A DNA stretch of 9,100 bases from Prevotellaceae bacterium UBA1716 (GTDB lineage: Bacteria > Bacteroidota > Bacteroidia > Bacteroidales > Bacteroidaceae). Below are positions 1 to 6,891 of this stretch, piece after piece. The notes under the pieces were generated by a model. The model made no database searches, was not told the origin of the DNA, and saw only the letters and a list, made by a program, of their open reading frames with translations. The number at the start of each line of letters is the position of its first letter. The stretch's first letter is position 1. The position numbers and the translations under genes are program-made. The stretch covers positions 1 through 9,100 of the forward strand of contig DCIW01000194.1 in the NCBI GenBank assembly GCA_002317225.1, read 5' to 3'.

Positions 1-124
1 CAACAAGATGTTGATGCTCAATGATCGAAGCGTTGTCTGCATGATGATGGTGAGGCACAAAGGTGTGTAGCAGGAAGAATACTCCTGCTAACATCACGAT
101 ATATGTCTCCAATTTTCTTTTCAT
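1..124 (-). CDS. N-terminal part of a small His-rich exported protein (3' end outside window)
   Basis: The frame is open from ATG at 124 to the window edge and gives 41 codons, beginning MKRKLETYIVMLAGVF. Residues 1-4 are basic and residues 7-23 are hydrophobic, consistent with a signal peptide or membrane anchor. It is followed directly by a VPHHHH stretch and then a further His pair (EHQH). Small Bacteroidales proteins with a hydrophobic N-terminus ending in VPHHHH are common, and I have a tentative memory of them as the DUF6769 type, but no domain assignment can be made from 41 residues. A Bacteroidetes -7 box (TACCTTTG, 147-154) lies just upstream. A role in metal handling is only a guess from the histidines. 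The gene is real with moderate confidence, and its function is unknown. Confidence 0.6.
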   Translation of the reverse strand, partial: MKRKLETYIVMLAGVFFLLHTFVPHHHHADNASIIEHQHLV

Positions 125-146
125 AACTCCATCATCAATTTTTCTG

Positions 147-154
147 CAAAGGTA
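147..154 (-). promoter_or_regulatory. Possible -7 promoter box for the gene at 124
   Basis: On the minus strand this reads TACCTTTG, a full match to the Bacteroidetes -7 consensus TAnnTTTG, and it lies 23 bp upstream of the ATG at 124. No TTTG box is found at the usual spacing of about 19 bp, so the call is weak. An 8-bp inverted repeat (TTTTGCAA and its complement, arms 164-171 and 177-184, 5-nt loop) lies where a -33 box would be expected. That repeat has no U-tract, so it is not a convincing terminator for the gene ending at 208. Confidence 0.35.
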
Positions 155-207
155 GTCATTTATTTTTGCAAATCAGTTGCAAAAGCATAAAAACCATATC
201 TTTACTT

Positions 208-480
208 TCATTTCATTAGTAAATAGATGGCAAGTGCAATTTGAAGAATCAGAATTGCAGGTACTCCATACTTGAATTTCTTGTGCAGAGTCTTGTGATG
301 CCAAATGCTCATTCCTGCCCAAGCACCAATGCTTCCACCTATTGCAGCCAAGAGGAGTAGGGTGGCTTCTGGTATTCGCCACTTGTGATTCTTAGCTTTC
401 AGTTTATCAATGCCATAAGTGATGAAGGTGATGATATTGATGGCAATGAGATAATAAACGAGGATGTTTGTTAGTGTCAT
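208..480 (-). CDS. DUF1294 family small membrane protein
   Basis: This is a 90-residue protein with about three membrane segments (residues 4-22, 38-58 and 72-88). The signature of the DUF1294 family can be read directly: YGIDKLKA at 22-29, RIPE at 35-38, then a hydrophobic stretch with an AAIGG motif, and HHKTLHKKF at 61-69. Length and layout match the usual family size of about 85-120 residues. The biochemical role of DUF1294 is not established. The ATG at 480 lies 4 bp after the stop of the upstream gene (485), so it is probably translated from the same message as the 94-residue protein and the GH30 gene. There is no sign of truncation. Confidence 0.9.
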   Translation of the reverse strand: MTLTNILVYYLIAINIITFITYGIDKLKAKNHKWRIPEATLLLLAAIGGSIGAWAGMSIWHHKTLHKKFKYGVPAILILQIALAIYLLMK

Positions 481-484
481 AAGT

Positions 485-769
485 CTATTTTTCCTTTGCG
501 AACATATTATCGAGAGTGGCTTGTGGGAAAGGACAAGGCTCTTGTCTTATTTTTGCTAACTGAAACTGCTTGCACGCATTGAATACAGACTGCTCTTCGA
601 AACACTTGAAAAGCAATTCTTTAAGTTCGTCCAAATGCTCTGCATCGGCATCAGTAAACTTGCCGCAAGCCTTATAACTAACGCCTTTTTCAGGCATCAC
701 ATCGTGATAGAAATAGCTCCAGACAAGAAACTGCATGCAGACTTCTGGAGTCATGATGATATCGTTCAT
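485..769 (-). CDS. Hypothetical protein, 94 aa, cysteine-containing
   Basis: I do not recognise this protein. It has 94 residues with no signal peptide and no membrane segment. There are five cysteines (C11, C35, C56, C66, C79), of which only C79 has a proline neighbour pattern (EPCPFP). The middle (about 40-75) is rich in Glu, Leu and Lys and is probably helical. The start at 769 overlaps the stop of the GH30 gene by four bases (ATGA), the arrangement typical of translational coupling. This favours Met1 over Met6. The next gene (DUF1294) begins 4 bp after its stop. It is most likely a cytosolic protein of a nitroreductase-GH30 operon. Operon membership supports expression but not any particular function. 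Confidence 0.8.
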   Translation of the reverse strand: MNDIIMTPEVCMQFLVWSYFYHDVMPEKGVSYKACGKFTDADAEHLDELKELLFKCFEEQSVFNACKQFQLAKIRQEPCPFPQATLDNMFAKEK

Positions 770-2274
770 TTAATGATATATGTGTTGAATGAGTGTGGTT
801 GAGTCTGAATGTTCAGATATTTCTTGTTGATTTGTACTGAAACAGTCGAAGTTTCATCGGTAAAGTTGCCTGCTGTAACAATGTAAGACTTTCCATTTCG
901 GAAAACTGTTACTGGAGTCTTGCTTAGTTCGCGACCAGCATATCCTACCATCTCAGTACCCTTCTCGATGAAGTGGCTGAAATGCTTGTAAGCATAGTAT
1001 TCGGCTGTATATCGCATTTTGCGAGTCTTGCTATCTACTTGGATTAGAGCATTCTGCGTCCATCCCCAAGTCGACATACCATTATCTGCAAGGATGAAGT
1101 TCCAGTTGTAGTACTCGTCTACACCATTACCGAGATTGTCCGAAAGAAGGAAGAACGTGTGCTCACCCGCTTTCCAGTCCATGCTTCCGTTTCCACATTC
1201 GCTCTCCGACATCATGATGCGAAGGTTAGGGTAGCGTTTGCGAAGTTGTGGAAGATTGTTGCGGCATTCCCATTGCGTACCTATACCCTTGATGTTGCTC
1301 TGAAGAGTTTGGTCATCAAGAGTGCGTTCAACGTAGTCGAGGCGGTTGGTGTTGATGGTTCCCAACCAAAGTTCTACATCAGGATGATTCTTGCGAAGGG
1401 TAGGGGCAAGGTATTCGTTGTTGAAACGTATAGTGCCTTCTGCAGTCCAAGGGCAACCTGGATAAGGAGTGTACGAATAAGCTTCGTTTTGGTACATCAC
1501 CTTTGTAATTGGCAGACCTTCAGCCTTATAGAGGTCGATGAACTTGCTGAACATATCTGCATAGCATTGCAGGTATCGAGGTTCTTGGATAAAGAAGTTT
1601 TGGGTTGCAAGCTTGCGTGGGAACACTCCGTTTCGCTCACCGAGAAGTTTCATTTCGTCTGGGTCGATTGCCTTGCCATCAGATTCTTCGGGCGACATAT
1701 ATAATAGGTAGTCTTGCTTTGGATCTTGATTGTTGTACTTGCTCGAAAGCACACAATAGTTATTGTTTATCTTCATCCAAGCAGGAGGACTCCAAGGACT
1801 CATAAAGAGTTGTAACTCTGGACAATAGCGTTGGGCAGCACGAGCAAGTGGAATGATATTGCGACGGTCGTGATCGATATTGAAGTATTTGAGTTGGAAG
1901 TCGCCTGCCACCTCACTACAACTGTACCATTCGCGAGCATAGTCATTTGCATTCATCGACACTCGTCCGTGAGTGAAACGCAAATCACCTTGAGGCGAAT
2001 AGATATCTCTCATCACTTGTTCCTGTTCTTCACGAGAGAGGAGATTGAAAGCATCGAGGTCGAGTTCGTTGAAAGTAGTTCCCCATGCCTGGAAAGGAAC
2101 ACCCTTTTCTGTTCCATCGATAGTGACAACGACTTTCCCGCTTCCCTTAGACGAAAGTGTTGCTTTGCCTTGAGCCCACGAAGTTTTCTCGGTAGTTGTA
2201 TATACTTTCACGGTTTGTGCTGTACTGGTGAGAGCAAGCATTCCGCAAAGTGATGAGAGGATAAATCTTTTCAT
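766..2274 (-). CDS. Exported glycoside hydrolase family 30 enzyme
   Basis: This is a 502-residue secreted retaining beta-glycosidase of GH30, the clan that includes glucosylceramidases and bacterial beta-1,6-glucanases. Residues 1-19 form a signal peptide (MKRFILSSLCGMLALTSTA, then Q). The (beta/alpha)8 barrel shows AWGTTFNELD (63-72), HGRVSMNANDY (102-112) and WSPPAWMK (161-168). The acid/base is Glu264 in YQNEAYS. The nucleophile is most likely Glu357 in MMSESECGNG, a family pattern of (T/S)E followed by EC-G-(D/N)G, with Glu359 a less likely alternative. The side beta-domain is at about 425-502 and ends in SFNTYIIK. Length is normal and both catalytic residues are present. It is the second gene of a probable operon (66 bp after the nitroreductase), and its stop overlaps the next start. 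Substrate is not certain; beta-1,6-glucan or another beta-glucoside are possibilities. No SusC/SusD partners are in the window. Confidence 0.92.
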   Translation of the reverse strand: MKRFILSSLCGMLALTSTAQTVKVYTTTEKTSWAQGKATLSSKGSGKVVVTIDGTEKGVPFQAWGTTFNELDLDAFNLLSREEQEQVMRDIYSPQGDLRFTHGRVSMNANDYAREWYSCSEVAGDFQLKYFNIDHDRRNIIPLARAAQRYCPELQLFMSPWSPPAWMKINNNYCVLSSKYNNQDPKQDYLLYMSPEESDGKAIDPDEMKLLGERNGVFPRKLATQNFFIQEPRYLQCYADMFSKFIDLYKAEGLPITKVMYQNEAYSYTPYPGCPWTAEGTIRFNNEYLAPTLRKNHPDVELWLGTINTNRLDYVERTLDDQTLQSNIKGIGTQWECRNNLPQLRKRYPNLRIMMSESECGNGSMDWKAGEHTFFLLSDNLGNGVDEYYNWNFILADNGMSTWGWTQNALIQVDSKTRKMRYTAEYYAYKHFSHFIEKGTEMVGYAGRELSKTPVTVFRNGKSYIVTAGNFTDETSTVSVQINKKYLNIQTQPHSFNTYIIK

Positions 2275-2340
2275 ATTGTTAGTAACAATTATGTACGAAC
2301 ACTAATGTGTTGTTGTATTCTTATGTAATATAAGGACTTA

Positions 2341-2991
2341 CTATTTCTTCTCGTAACCGATAGGATTATTCATGATTGGCAGTTGCTTCTCTGTGAGATT
2401 GAGAAGTTGGCGAATGCCATTTGTGTCATGAGTAGCACGAGGAACAGTTGCAAGACCTACAGCCTGACAGTAGAGGTTGATGTTTTCGCTTACGTTGCCG
2501 GCATCAACACAACCCATCAGTTTTGTATGTTCGCTGTCATTTCCGAAGATGTCGAAGTCGATAACCATAAGCAATGTAACTGGTGCGTCCATAACGAATT
2601 CCTGCTTGAAGCCACCCTTACCACTGCCTGCCATGAGTTCGCGATGGTCGCCATCTGCCTTCTTCACAAGTTTGTTTGCCTTTGCATCATATTCGTAAAC
2701 GCCGTTCTTCAAGAATGCAAAGAGTCGGATTTCCTGACGATTCATAGCTGTAGGCGAAGTGCGGTGATTGTCGTCGCGAGTCATACCGCATGCAGCCCAA
2801 CAGACATCGCTGAGTTGCTGGTTTGTAATATCTTTTGTTGTATCATAATTGCGAACCGAGTGACGAGTGTTCAGCGTTTCGATCATGCTCATCGACTTCT
2901 GTGAGAGGTTTGGGGTAGGGAGGTTGATGTCTTGTGCCGACATGGTGAGTGCTACGCATGAAAGTGCGAGAGTTAAGATGGACTTCTTCAT
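2341..2991 (-). CDS. Exported nitroreductase-family (FMN) oxidoreductase
   Basis: This is a 216-residue protein starting at the ATG at 2991, immediately followed by a signal peptide (MKKSILTLAL...TMSAQ, cleavage near 19-20). Codons upstream in frame are rejected as a start because they run back through the promoter at 3039-3069 and the preceding terminator. The nitroreductase fold is indicated by RHSVRNYD (43-50), a phosphate-binding R-x-S-x-R motif for FMN, by DAGNVSENINLYCQAVGLATVP (split here as DAGNVSENIN at 163-172 and GLATVP at 179-184), and by the C-terminal NNPIGYEKK. It resembles the SagB/thiazoline-oxidase-like branch with a shortened C-terminus. The substrate is unknown. Having a signal peptide on a flavin enzyme implies periplasmic action, as seen in other Bacteroidales homologues. 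It is the first gene of a probable operon with GH30. Confidence 0.88.
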   Translation of the reverse strand: MKKSILTLALSCVALTMSAQDINLPTPNLSQKSMSMIETLNTRHSVRNYDTTKDITNQQLSDVCWAACGMTRDDNHRTSPTAMNRQEIRLFAFLKNGVYEYDAKANKLVKKADGDHRELMAGSGKGGFKQEFVMDAPVTLLMVIDFDIFGNDSEHTKLMGCVDAGNVSENINLYCQAVGLATVPRATHDTNGIRQLLNLTEKQLPIMNNPIGYEKK

Positions 2992-3038
2992 AGTTTTATT
3001 CTTTATCAATAAAGTTGTTTGTAGTTTGTAATAATATG

Positions 3039-3069
3039 CAAATATAGGTATTTCTGTTGAAAGTACAAG
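3039..3069 (-). promoter_or_regulatory. Bacteroidetes-type promoter for the nitroreductase operon
   Basis: On the minus strand, CTTG (3066-3069) is followed by a 19-bp spacer and TATATTTG (3039-3046), which matches TAnnTTTG perfectly. Transcription would begin near 3031-3033 and leave a leader of about 40 nt before the ATG at 2991. It lies just downstream of the terminator of the preceding transcription unit, a sensible place for a new promoter. No equally good promoter is visible in the 66 bp before the GH30 gene. Confidence 0.75.
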
Positions 3070-3101
3070 CACATTCCTCGTATATATTATATATAAGGTG
3101 T

Positions 3102-3140
3102 AAAAATGAGAAAAGGGAGGAAAATGAATTCCCCCCTTTT
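3102..3140 (-). terminator. Intrinsic terminator of the surface-protein operon
   Basis: The minus-strand transcript forms a 12-bp stem (arms 3111-3122 and 3129-3140) around a 6-nt loop. The arms are A4G6A2 and its partner, with a single G-U pair. The complementary plus-strand RNA would have an A-C mismatch there, so the hairpin favours the minus strand. Its 3' arm ends in UUUU, followed by CUCAUUUUU. It lies 27 bp after the stop of the 50-residue gene. Confidence 0.85.
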
Positions 3141-3167
3141 CGGTTATTTGAAGTTTTAATGTACAAA

Positions 3168-3320
3168 TTACTTCCAAGAGTCTTCTTCTGAGAAGTCAAT
3201 TGTTTCGCGTTCCTTTGACAATTGGATGCCGTTTCCTTCAGCATCGTATTTTGAAACGCACATCATTGAGCATGCATTCACGAGGATGATCTCTGTCTGT
3301 GGCTTAATATATTTTTTCAT
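3168..3320 (-). CDS. Small protein, 50 aa, MKKYIKP-type
   Basis: This short protein begins MKKYIKPQTEIILVNACSMM, continues with a polar acidic tail and ends in EEDSWK. The reading frame is open further upstream, but the ATG at 3320 is preferred because many short Bacteroidales proteins start with the same MKKYIKP-(x)-T/E pattern. The upstream codons would also overlap the stop of the preceding gene. It starts 31 bp after the surface-protein gene and is followed by a terminator, so it probably shares that gene's message. There is no clear signal peptide and no membrane segment. Two cysteines (C16, C20) lie close together. Function is unknown; small proteins of this look are often found beside secreted proteins in Prevotella, but I know of no established role. 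Confidence 0.7.
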   Translation of the reverse strand: MKKYIKPQTEIILVNACSMMCVSKYDAEGNGIQLSKERETIDFSEEDSWK

Positions 3321-3351
3321 AATTATTCGAAATGTTTTGAGTGGGATGTGA

Positions 3352-6300
3352 TTACTTGATATACTTCTTAACACCATTTACAATGTAGAGACCAGTCTTT
3401 GCAGACTTAACCTCGCGACCAGTAAGGTCGTAGATCTTATCATTTGAAGAAGTTGTAATTGCCTTGATTGCTGTTGCACCATTGAATGCGAATCCGCGAA
3501 CTTCTGGAACTGTAGACTTAGCAGCCTTGAGGTAAGCCTTGTGAGCACCATTTGTGAATGCAGCACCAGTTGCGTTCATCCAGTAGAAACCTATGTTCTT
3601 GCCATCCTTATCGAGTGAAAGTGCGTAGAAGTATGAGGTTGCATCTTCTTCAAGAGCAGTTTCTTCGTCTGTACCTTCGAGGTCGTTCATGTCACCACTC
3701 TTGTAAGTTTCTTCCTCAGAAGTAGTGAATGTAAGTGTCTTAGTACCTGGCTCGATAGTATAGATTACGAGAGGTTCGCCTGCAGGAACTACATCACCAC
3801 CTTCGTATGCTGATTCAAGACCATTTTTAACTGTGAACACATAACCTTCACAATCATCTGGCATTACATATGCATTCTCTGAATCATAGTATGTTGCGTA
3901 TTCTGCAGCTGAGATTGTAAGTTCGTAAGATGTAGGAACTTCTACCTTTTCGTAAGTAAGGACGATGTTGTCGAAATTAAAATTCTTGCCTGATGAGCCA
4001 GAAGCTGTCAATCGATAAGATGTATTCTCTTTTGGTTTTGAAAGAACAAATTCCATTACCTTCTTTGTCGAAGACTCTGTTTTGATGCTTGTGCTCATTT
4101 CATTGTAATCCTTATCATAGATATTGATTGGAACGTCAGCAGCAGCATTTACAGAGGTTGTTGCAACAACCTTAGTCAACTTATAACCTTTCTTTGCTGG
4201 GAAACCAAGATATGAAGTGTCATCCTGTGGATTTCCTTTTGAATTAGAAGTCTTGCCTAAGAAGAGGCCACAATTGACTGTAGTTGAACCGAAAATATAA
4301 TAACCGTCTTTTGCATTAATTATAAGAGGATTACCACTAATTTCAAATGTCTGAGCCGTAGCTGTGGTACCTGACTTAGTAGGGAAGTTTGCTGGGAATT
4401 CTTTAGGATCATTGAAATTGTAAGTAAGAGTTACGATATCTCCTTCTTCTGGAAGTTCTTCGAATGTTGCACTTACAGATACTGCATATGCAGGCATTGA
4501 GAATGTGTTGCTTGATACTTCAACTGCTTTGCCCTCAGCATCAGTAACGCTCCAAGCAGAAAGTTTGTAGTTTTCTGCAGGTGTAGCAGTAAGAGAAAGA
4601 ACTGTGCCTTCTTCTACTTCATCACCATTGTTAACAGTTTCCTCGCCATTCTTTACAACGATAGTACCGTTTTCTGGAGTTGCGATTGTTACAACATATT
4701 TTGCCTTTTCGATTGCAATTTCTTTAACGAATACTACGTTGATAGCTTCGTCTGTTTCGTCGTTATAAAGTGTATATTTATCAGCAAGAACCTTAATCTT
4801 ATCACCTTCAACTACGCCAAGTGTATTGAATTTCTGTTTTTCATTTTTAGGAGTCAAGGTACCAAAGACATAAATAGAGCCAGATTCGTCAGTAAGAGTA
4901 TAGTTGCCAAATGTGTTATTATCAATGCCGCTTACAATACCTGTAAGATAGCACTTGCCACCTTTAGAAGCAATGAACTCAGCAATTGTCTTTTCTGCAA
5001 TAGCATTTACAGTAAGACCTTCAACTTGGTATGCTGCAGACTCTAAACCATTAGCTGTTGCAACAACAGAAACAGAAGTTGTACTCGCTGTAAGAGTAGC
5101 TGGAGTAACTGTCCAAGTAATACCTGTAGTGATTTCTTTAGATGTCTTATCGCTGTATGTACCTGTAACTACAAGACCTTCTGTGCTGAATGAATCTCCT
5201 TCATAATATGTTGTAGTTGTAGGAGTACCAGAGATGGCTATAGAAGAAAGTGTAGCAGCTGGGGCTTCGTCTGTCTTTGTATAAGTAACTACTATATTAT
5301 CAAACTGAAGATTCTTACCACTTGAACCAGAAGCAAGACGATACTCTGCGTTTGCAGAAGATTTTTCAAGTTCAAATGTGAATGTCTTCTTTGTAGCACC
5401 AGTTGTTTTTACTTCAGTACTGAATGCTTCCCAACTTGAATTATAAATATTCATCTTAATATCGCCACCAACTCCACTTGTAGTAGTAGCTTCTACCTTT
5501 GTAATTTTATAGCCTTCCTTTGCTGGGAAACCAAGATATGCTGTGCCAGAAGTAGGAGCATTATTTGAGGCAACAGTCTTGCCAAAGAAGAGACCACGTG
5601 CTGCATCATTAGTTGGATTGATTGTGTAATAATTATTTGGAGCAAAAATCACGATATCATTGCCACTAATGGTGAATGTGGTAGCACTTTCCATAACATT
5701 TGTTCCACCTGTTGGGAATCCTTTTGGGTATGCATCTTTATCATTGAAATTGTATGTTACAACCAATGTGTTTTCATCAACAGGTGTTACTGTTTCCTGT
5801 TCAAATGTAGCGGATACTGTAACATTTGAACTTGGCATAGTGAATGTAGTTGATGCATCAGTAGTAGATGCAGGAGTTGCACCAGTAATATTCCAAGAAG
5901 AGAACTTGTATCCTTCTGCAGGAGTTGCTGTGATAGAAACTGTTGCTCCTGCAACGGCAGAAGTAACGTCTGCTGAAATGGAACCACCTACAATGTCATT
6001 AGCAAGTGATACTGTGTATGATGTAGGAGTGTCTGGAGTGCTTGGTGTATCGCCTTTTTCTTCACCTGTGATGGCAATAGTATTGATACCTGCACCGTGC
6101 GAACTTCCTGCAGATGAAGCATTAGAACATGTGAAAACCAAAGTACCTTTAGAGCTTGTTGGCTTAAATGTTATTGAACCGATTTCAGTAGTAGCATTTG
6201 TGCCTGTAGCATCAATAGTACCAACAGAAGTTCCATTATAGGTAACATTAATTGTAGCTTTTGAATTTGATATAGTACCATAACGACGAGCATTTATCGT

Positions 6301-6543
6301 AATAGTAACTTCCTCATAGTCCGAAAAATCAAATTCTGGTGAAGTAATGTTTTCTCCTTTTCCAATAACAACACAGTCTGTACGATTTAATCCTGTACCA
6401 GTGGTAGTCCAACCTTCTGTGTAAGAAGCGTTCTTTCCGTTAAATGTAGCCGTTGTGATAGTTACAGATTCCGCAACAGCACTACTCAATCCCACTACCA
6501 TACATAGCAGCAGCATTGAGAATTTAATGTAAATTTGTTTCAT
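3352..6543 (-). CDS. Large modular secreted/surface protein with InlB-like, Ig-like and OB-fold modules
   Basis: This is a 1063-residue protein. The start at 6543 begins the signal peptide (1-24, ending SSAVAE); an in-frame ATG at 6624 is rejected because it sits at the expected transcription start. Modules in order: beta-sandwich A (25-162); InlB-type repeat with TPAEGYKFSSW (176-248); beta-sandwich B1 (260-424); bacterial Ig-like domain with YYEGDSFSTEGLVVTGTY (430-517); OB-fold-like domain with CYLTGIVSGI...YTLTDESGSIYVFG (518-614); second InlB-type repeat with TPAENYKLSAW (615-697); beta-sandwich B2 (703-868), a copy of B1; beta-rich domain (871-1035) beginning with YATYYDSE; and a C-terminal tail IYDLTGREV...GLYIVNGVKKYIK (1037-1063). 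The tail resembles C-terminal motifs of proteins secreted by Bacteroidetes, possibly type IX secretion. No catalytic motif is seen, so adhesion or glycan binding is plausible but inferred. It probably shares a message with the 50-residue gene. Confidence 0.92.
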   Translation of the reverse strand: MKQIYIKFSMLLLCMVVGLSSAVAESVTITTATFNGKNASYTEGWTTTGTGLNRTDCVVIGKGENITSPEFDFSDYEEVTITINARRYGTISNSKATINVTYNGTSVGTIDATGTNATTEIGSITFKPTSSKGTLVFTCSNASSAGSSHGAGINTIAITGEEKGDTPSTPDTPTSYTVSLANDIVGGSISADVTSAVAGATVSITATPAEGYKFSSWNITGATPASTTDASTTFTMPSSNVTVSATFEQETVTPVDENTLVVTYNFNDKDAYPKGFPTGGTNVMESATTFTISGNDIVIFAPNNYYTINPTNDAARGLFFGKTVASNNAPTSGTAYLGFPAKEGYKITKVEATTTSGVGGDIKMNIYNSSWEAFSTEVKTTGATKKTFTFELEKSSANAEYRLASGSSGKNLQFDNIVVTYTKTDEAPAATLSSIAISGTPTTTTYYEGDSFSTEGLVVTGTYSDKTSKEITTGITWTVTPATLTASTTSVSVVATANGLESAAYQVEGLTVNAIAEKTIAEFIASKGGKCYLTGIVSGIDNNTFGNYTLTDESGSIYVFGTLTPKNEKQKFNTLGVVEGDKIKVLADKYTLYNDETDEAINVVFVKEIAIEKAKYVVTIATPENGTIVVKNGEETVNNGDEVEEGTVLSLTATPAENYKLSAWSVTDAEGKAVEVSSNTFSMPAYAVSVSATFEELPEEGDIVTLTYNFNDPKEFPANFPTKSGTTATAQTFEISGNPLIINAKDGYYIFGSTTVNCGLFLGKTSNSKGNPQDDTSYLGFPAKKGYKLTKVVATTSVNAAADVPINIYDKDYNEMSTSIKTESSTKKVMEFVLSKPKENTSYRLTASGSSGKNFNFDNIVLTYEKVEVPTSYELTISAAEYATYYDSENAYVMPDDCEGYVFTVKNGLESAYEGGDVVPAGEPLVIYTIEPGTKTLTFTTSEEETYKSGDMNDLEGTDEETALEEDATSYFYALSLDKDGKNIGFYWMNATGAAFTNGAHKAYLKAAKSTVPEVRGFAFNGATAIKAITTSSNDKIYDLTGREVKSAKTGLYIVNGVKKYIK
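3940..4437 (-). repeat. Intragenic domain repeat, copy B2
   Basis: This encodes residues 703-868 of the large surface protein. It shares with copy B1 (5272-5766) the pattern (T/V)YNFND...FP...TFxISGN...GLFxGKT...YLGFPAKxGYKxTKV...SGSSGKNxxFDNI. A 23-bp stretch at 4192-4214 is identical to 5518-5540, so duplication is visible at DNA level. Confidence 0.85.
5272..5766 (-). repeat. Intragenic domain repeat, copy B1
   Basis: This encodes residues 260-424 of the large surface protein and is paralogous to copy B2 (3940-4437). Both copies follow an InlB-type repeat, so the duplicated unit was probably the pair InlB-repeat plus beta-sandwich, later separated by the Ig-like and OB-fold modules. Confidence 0.85.
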
Positions 6544-6628
6544 AAAAATAGTATGTTTTAATAGTTGAATATAATCTATAGGTATATAGGAATTGGAATC
6601 ATGGTAAAGGATGTCCACATTCAAAGGG

Positions 6629-6662
6629 CAAATATAGTAATAATATTACTATTAAAGGCAAA
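6629..6662 (-). promoter_or_regulatory. Candidate promoter of the large surface-protein gene
   Basis: On the minus strand TTTG (6659-6662) precedes TATATTTG (6629-6636), a perfect TAnnTTTG -7 box. The spacer is 22 bp, longer than the usual 19 or so, so the -33 assignment is less certain than the -7. The inferred start near 6622 gives a leader of about 80 nt to the ATG at 6543. The dyad array begins about 140 bp upstream of the -33 box. Confidence 0.55.
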
Positions 6663-6801
6663 TAATATGCAGAAAAATGCAAATATGTATAAAAATAAGT
6701 TGTGTTATCCTTGTTTTGCTCTTTAAAGGTATGAAACGAGGACAAATAATGTGCGTTATCTTGCATTTAAGCATAAGAGCATTGCTTCCCGTTTTCCTGG
6801 C

Positions 6802-6845
6802 TTTTCACATAAGGGCGTGAAAGCTTTCATGCCCTTATGTGAAAA
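6802..6845. repeat. 44-bp near-perfect palindrome
   Basis: The arms 6802-6823 and 6824-6845 are complementary at 21 of 22 positions, centred on AAGCTT. The only mismatch (6817 against 6830) is a G-U pair in plus-strand RNA and an A-C mismatch in minus-strand RNA. It arises because the variable core of array unit 2 is the exact reverse complement of that of unit 1. No U-tract follows on either strand, so it is not an ordinary terminator. Confidence 0.9.
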
Positions 6846-6891
6846 CGTTCACGACCCGACGTGAAAACGTTCACGACCTATCGTGAAAATC
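6804..6891. repeat. Four-unit 22-bp tandem array of TTCAC-N8-GTGAA dyads
   Basis: Units are 6804-6825, 6826-6847, 6848-6869 and 6870-6891. Each contains TTCAC (TTCAT in unit 2), eight variable bases, GTGAA, and a 4-base linker (AGCT, AACG, AACG, AATC). Half-sites recur exactly every 22 bp: TTCAC at 6804, 6826, 6848 and 6870; GTGAA at 6817, 6839, 6861 and 6883. Two further GTGAA half-sites follow at 6894 (+11 bp) and 6912. The same DNA can be read as GTGAA-N4-TTCAC palindromes at 6817, 6839 and 6861. An array of operator sites on one face of the helix is the simplest reading, but no regulator is known. Confidence 0.9.

Noticed and set aside
164..184. 8-bp hairpin downstream of the DUF1294 gene as a terminator
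   Set aside because: The stem is AT-rich and is followed by A-rich rather than U-rich RNA on the minus strand, so it lacks the features of an intrinsic terminator.
1159..1704. Long plus-strand open frame opposite the GH30 gene
   Set aside because: It is antisense to a gene with clear catalytic motifs, has no family resemblance, and is explained by codon bias on the other strand.
2992..3177. N-terminal extension of the nitroreductase by 62 residues
   Set aside because: The extension would be read through a terminator and the promoter, and it would bury the signal peptide.
3320..3372. The tail KKYIK of the large protein and the MKKYIK start of the next gene look like a duplication
   Set aside because: The matching stretch is only five residues, codons differ, and both motifs are common in their own protein types, so coincidence is the better explanation.
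5660..6241. 193-codon plus-strand open frame opposite the large surface protein
   Set aside because: It is antisense to Thr/Ser/Val-rich codons, which mirror as open frames. It has no signal peptide, promoter or recognisable domain.
6731..6820. A 29-codon plus-strand frame (MKRGQIMCVIL...) ending inside the palindrome, resembling a small hydrophobic or leader peptide
   Set aside because: No TAnnTTTG promoter precedes it on the plus strand, and its hydrophobic run is broken by basic residues. A frame of this length is expected by chance. It would be revived by plus-strand transcription or ribosome footprints.
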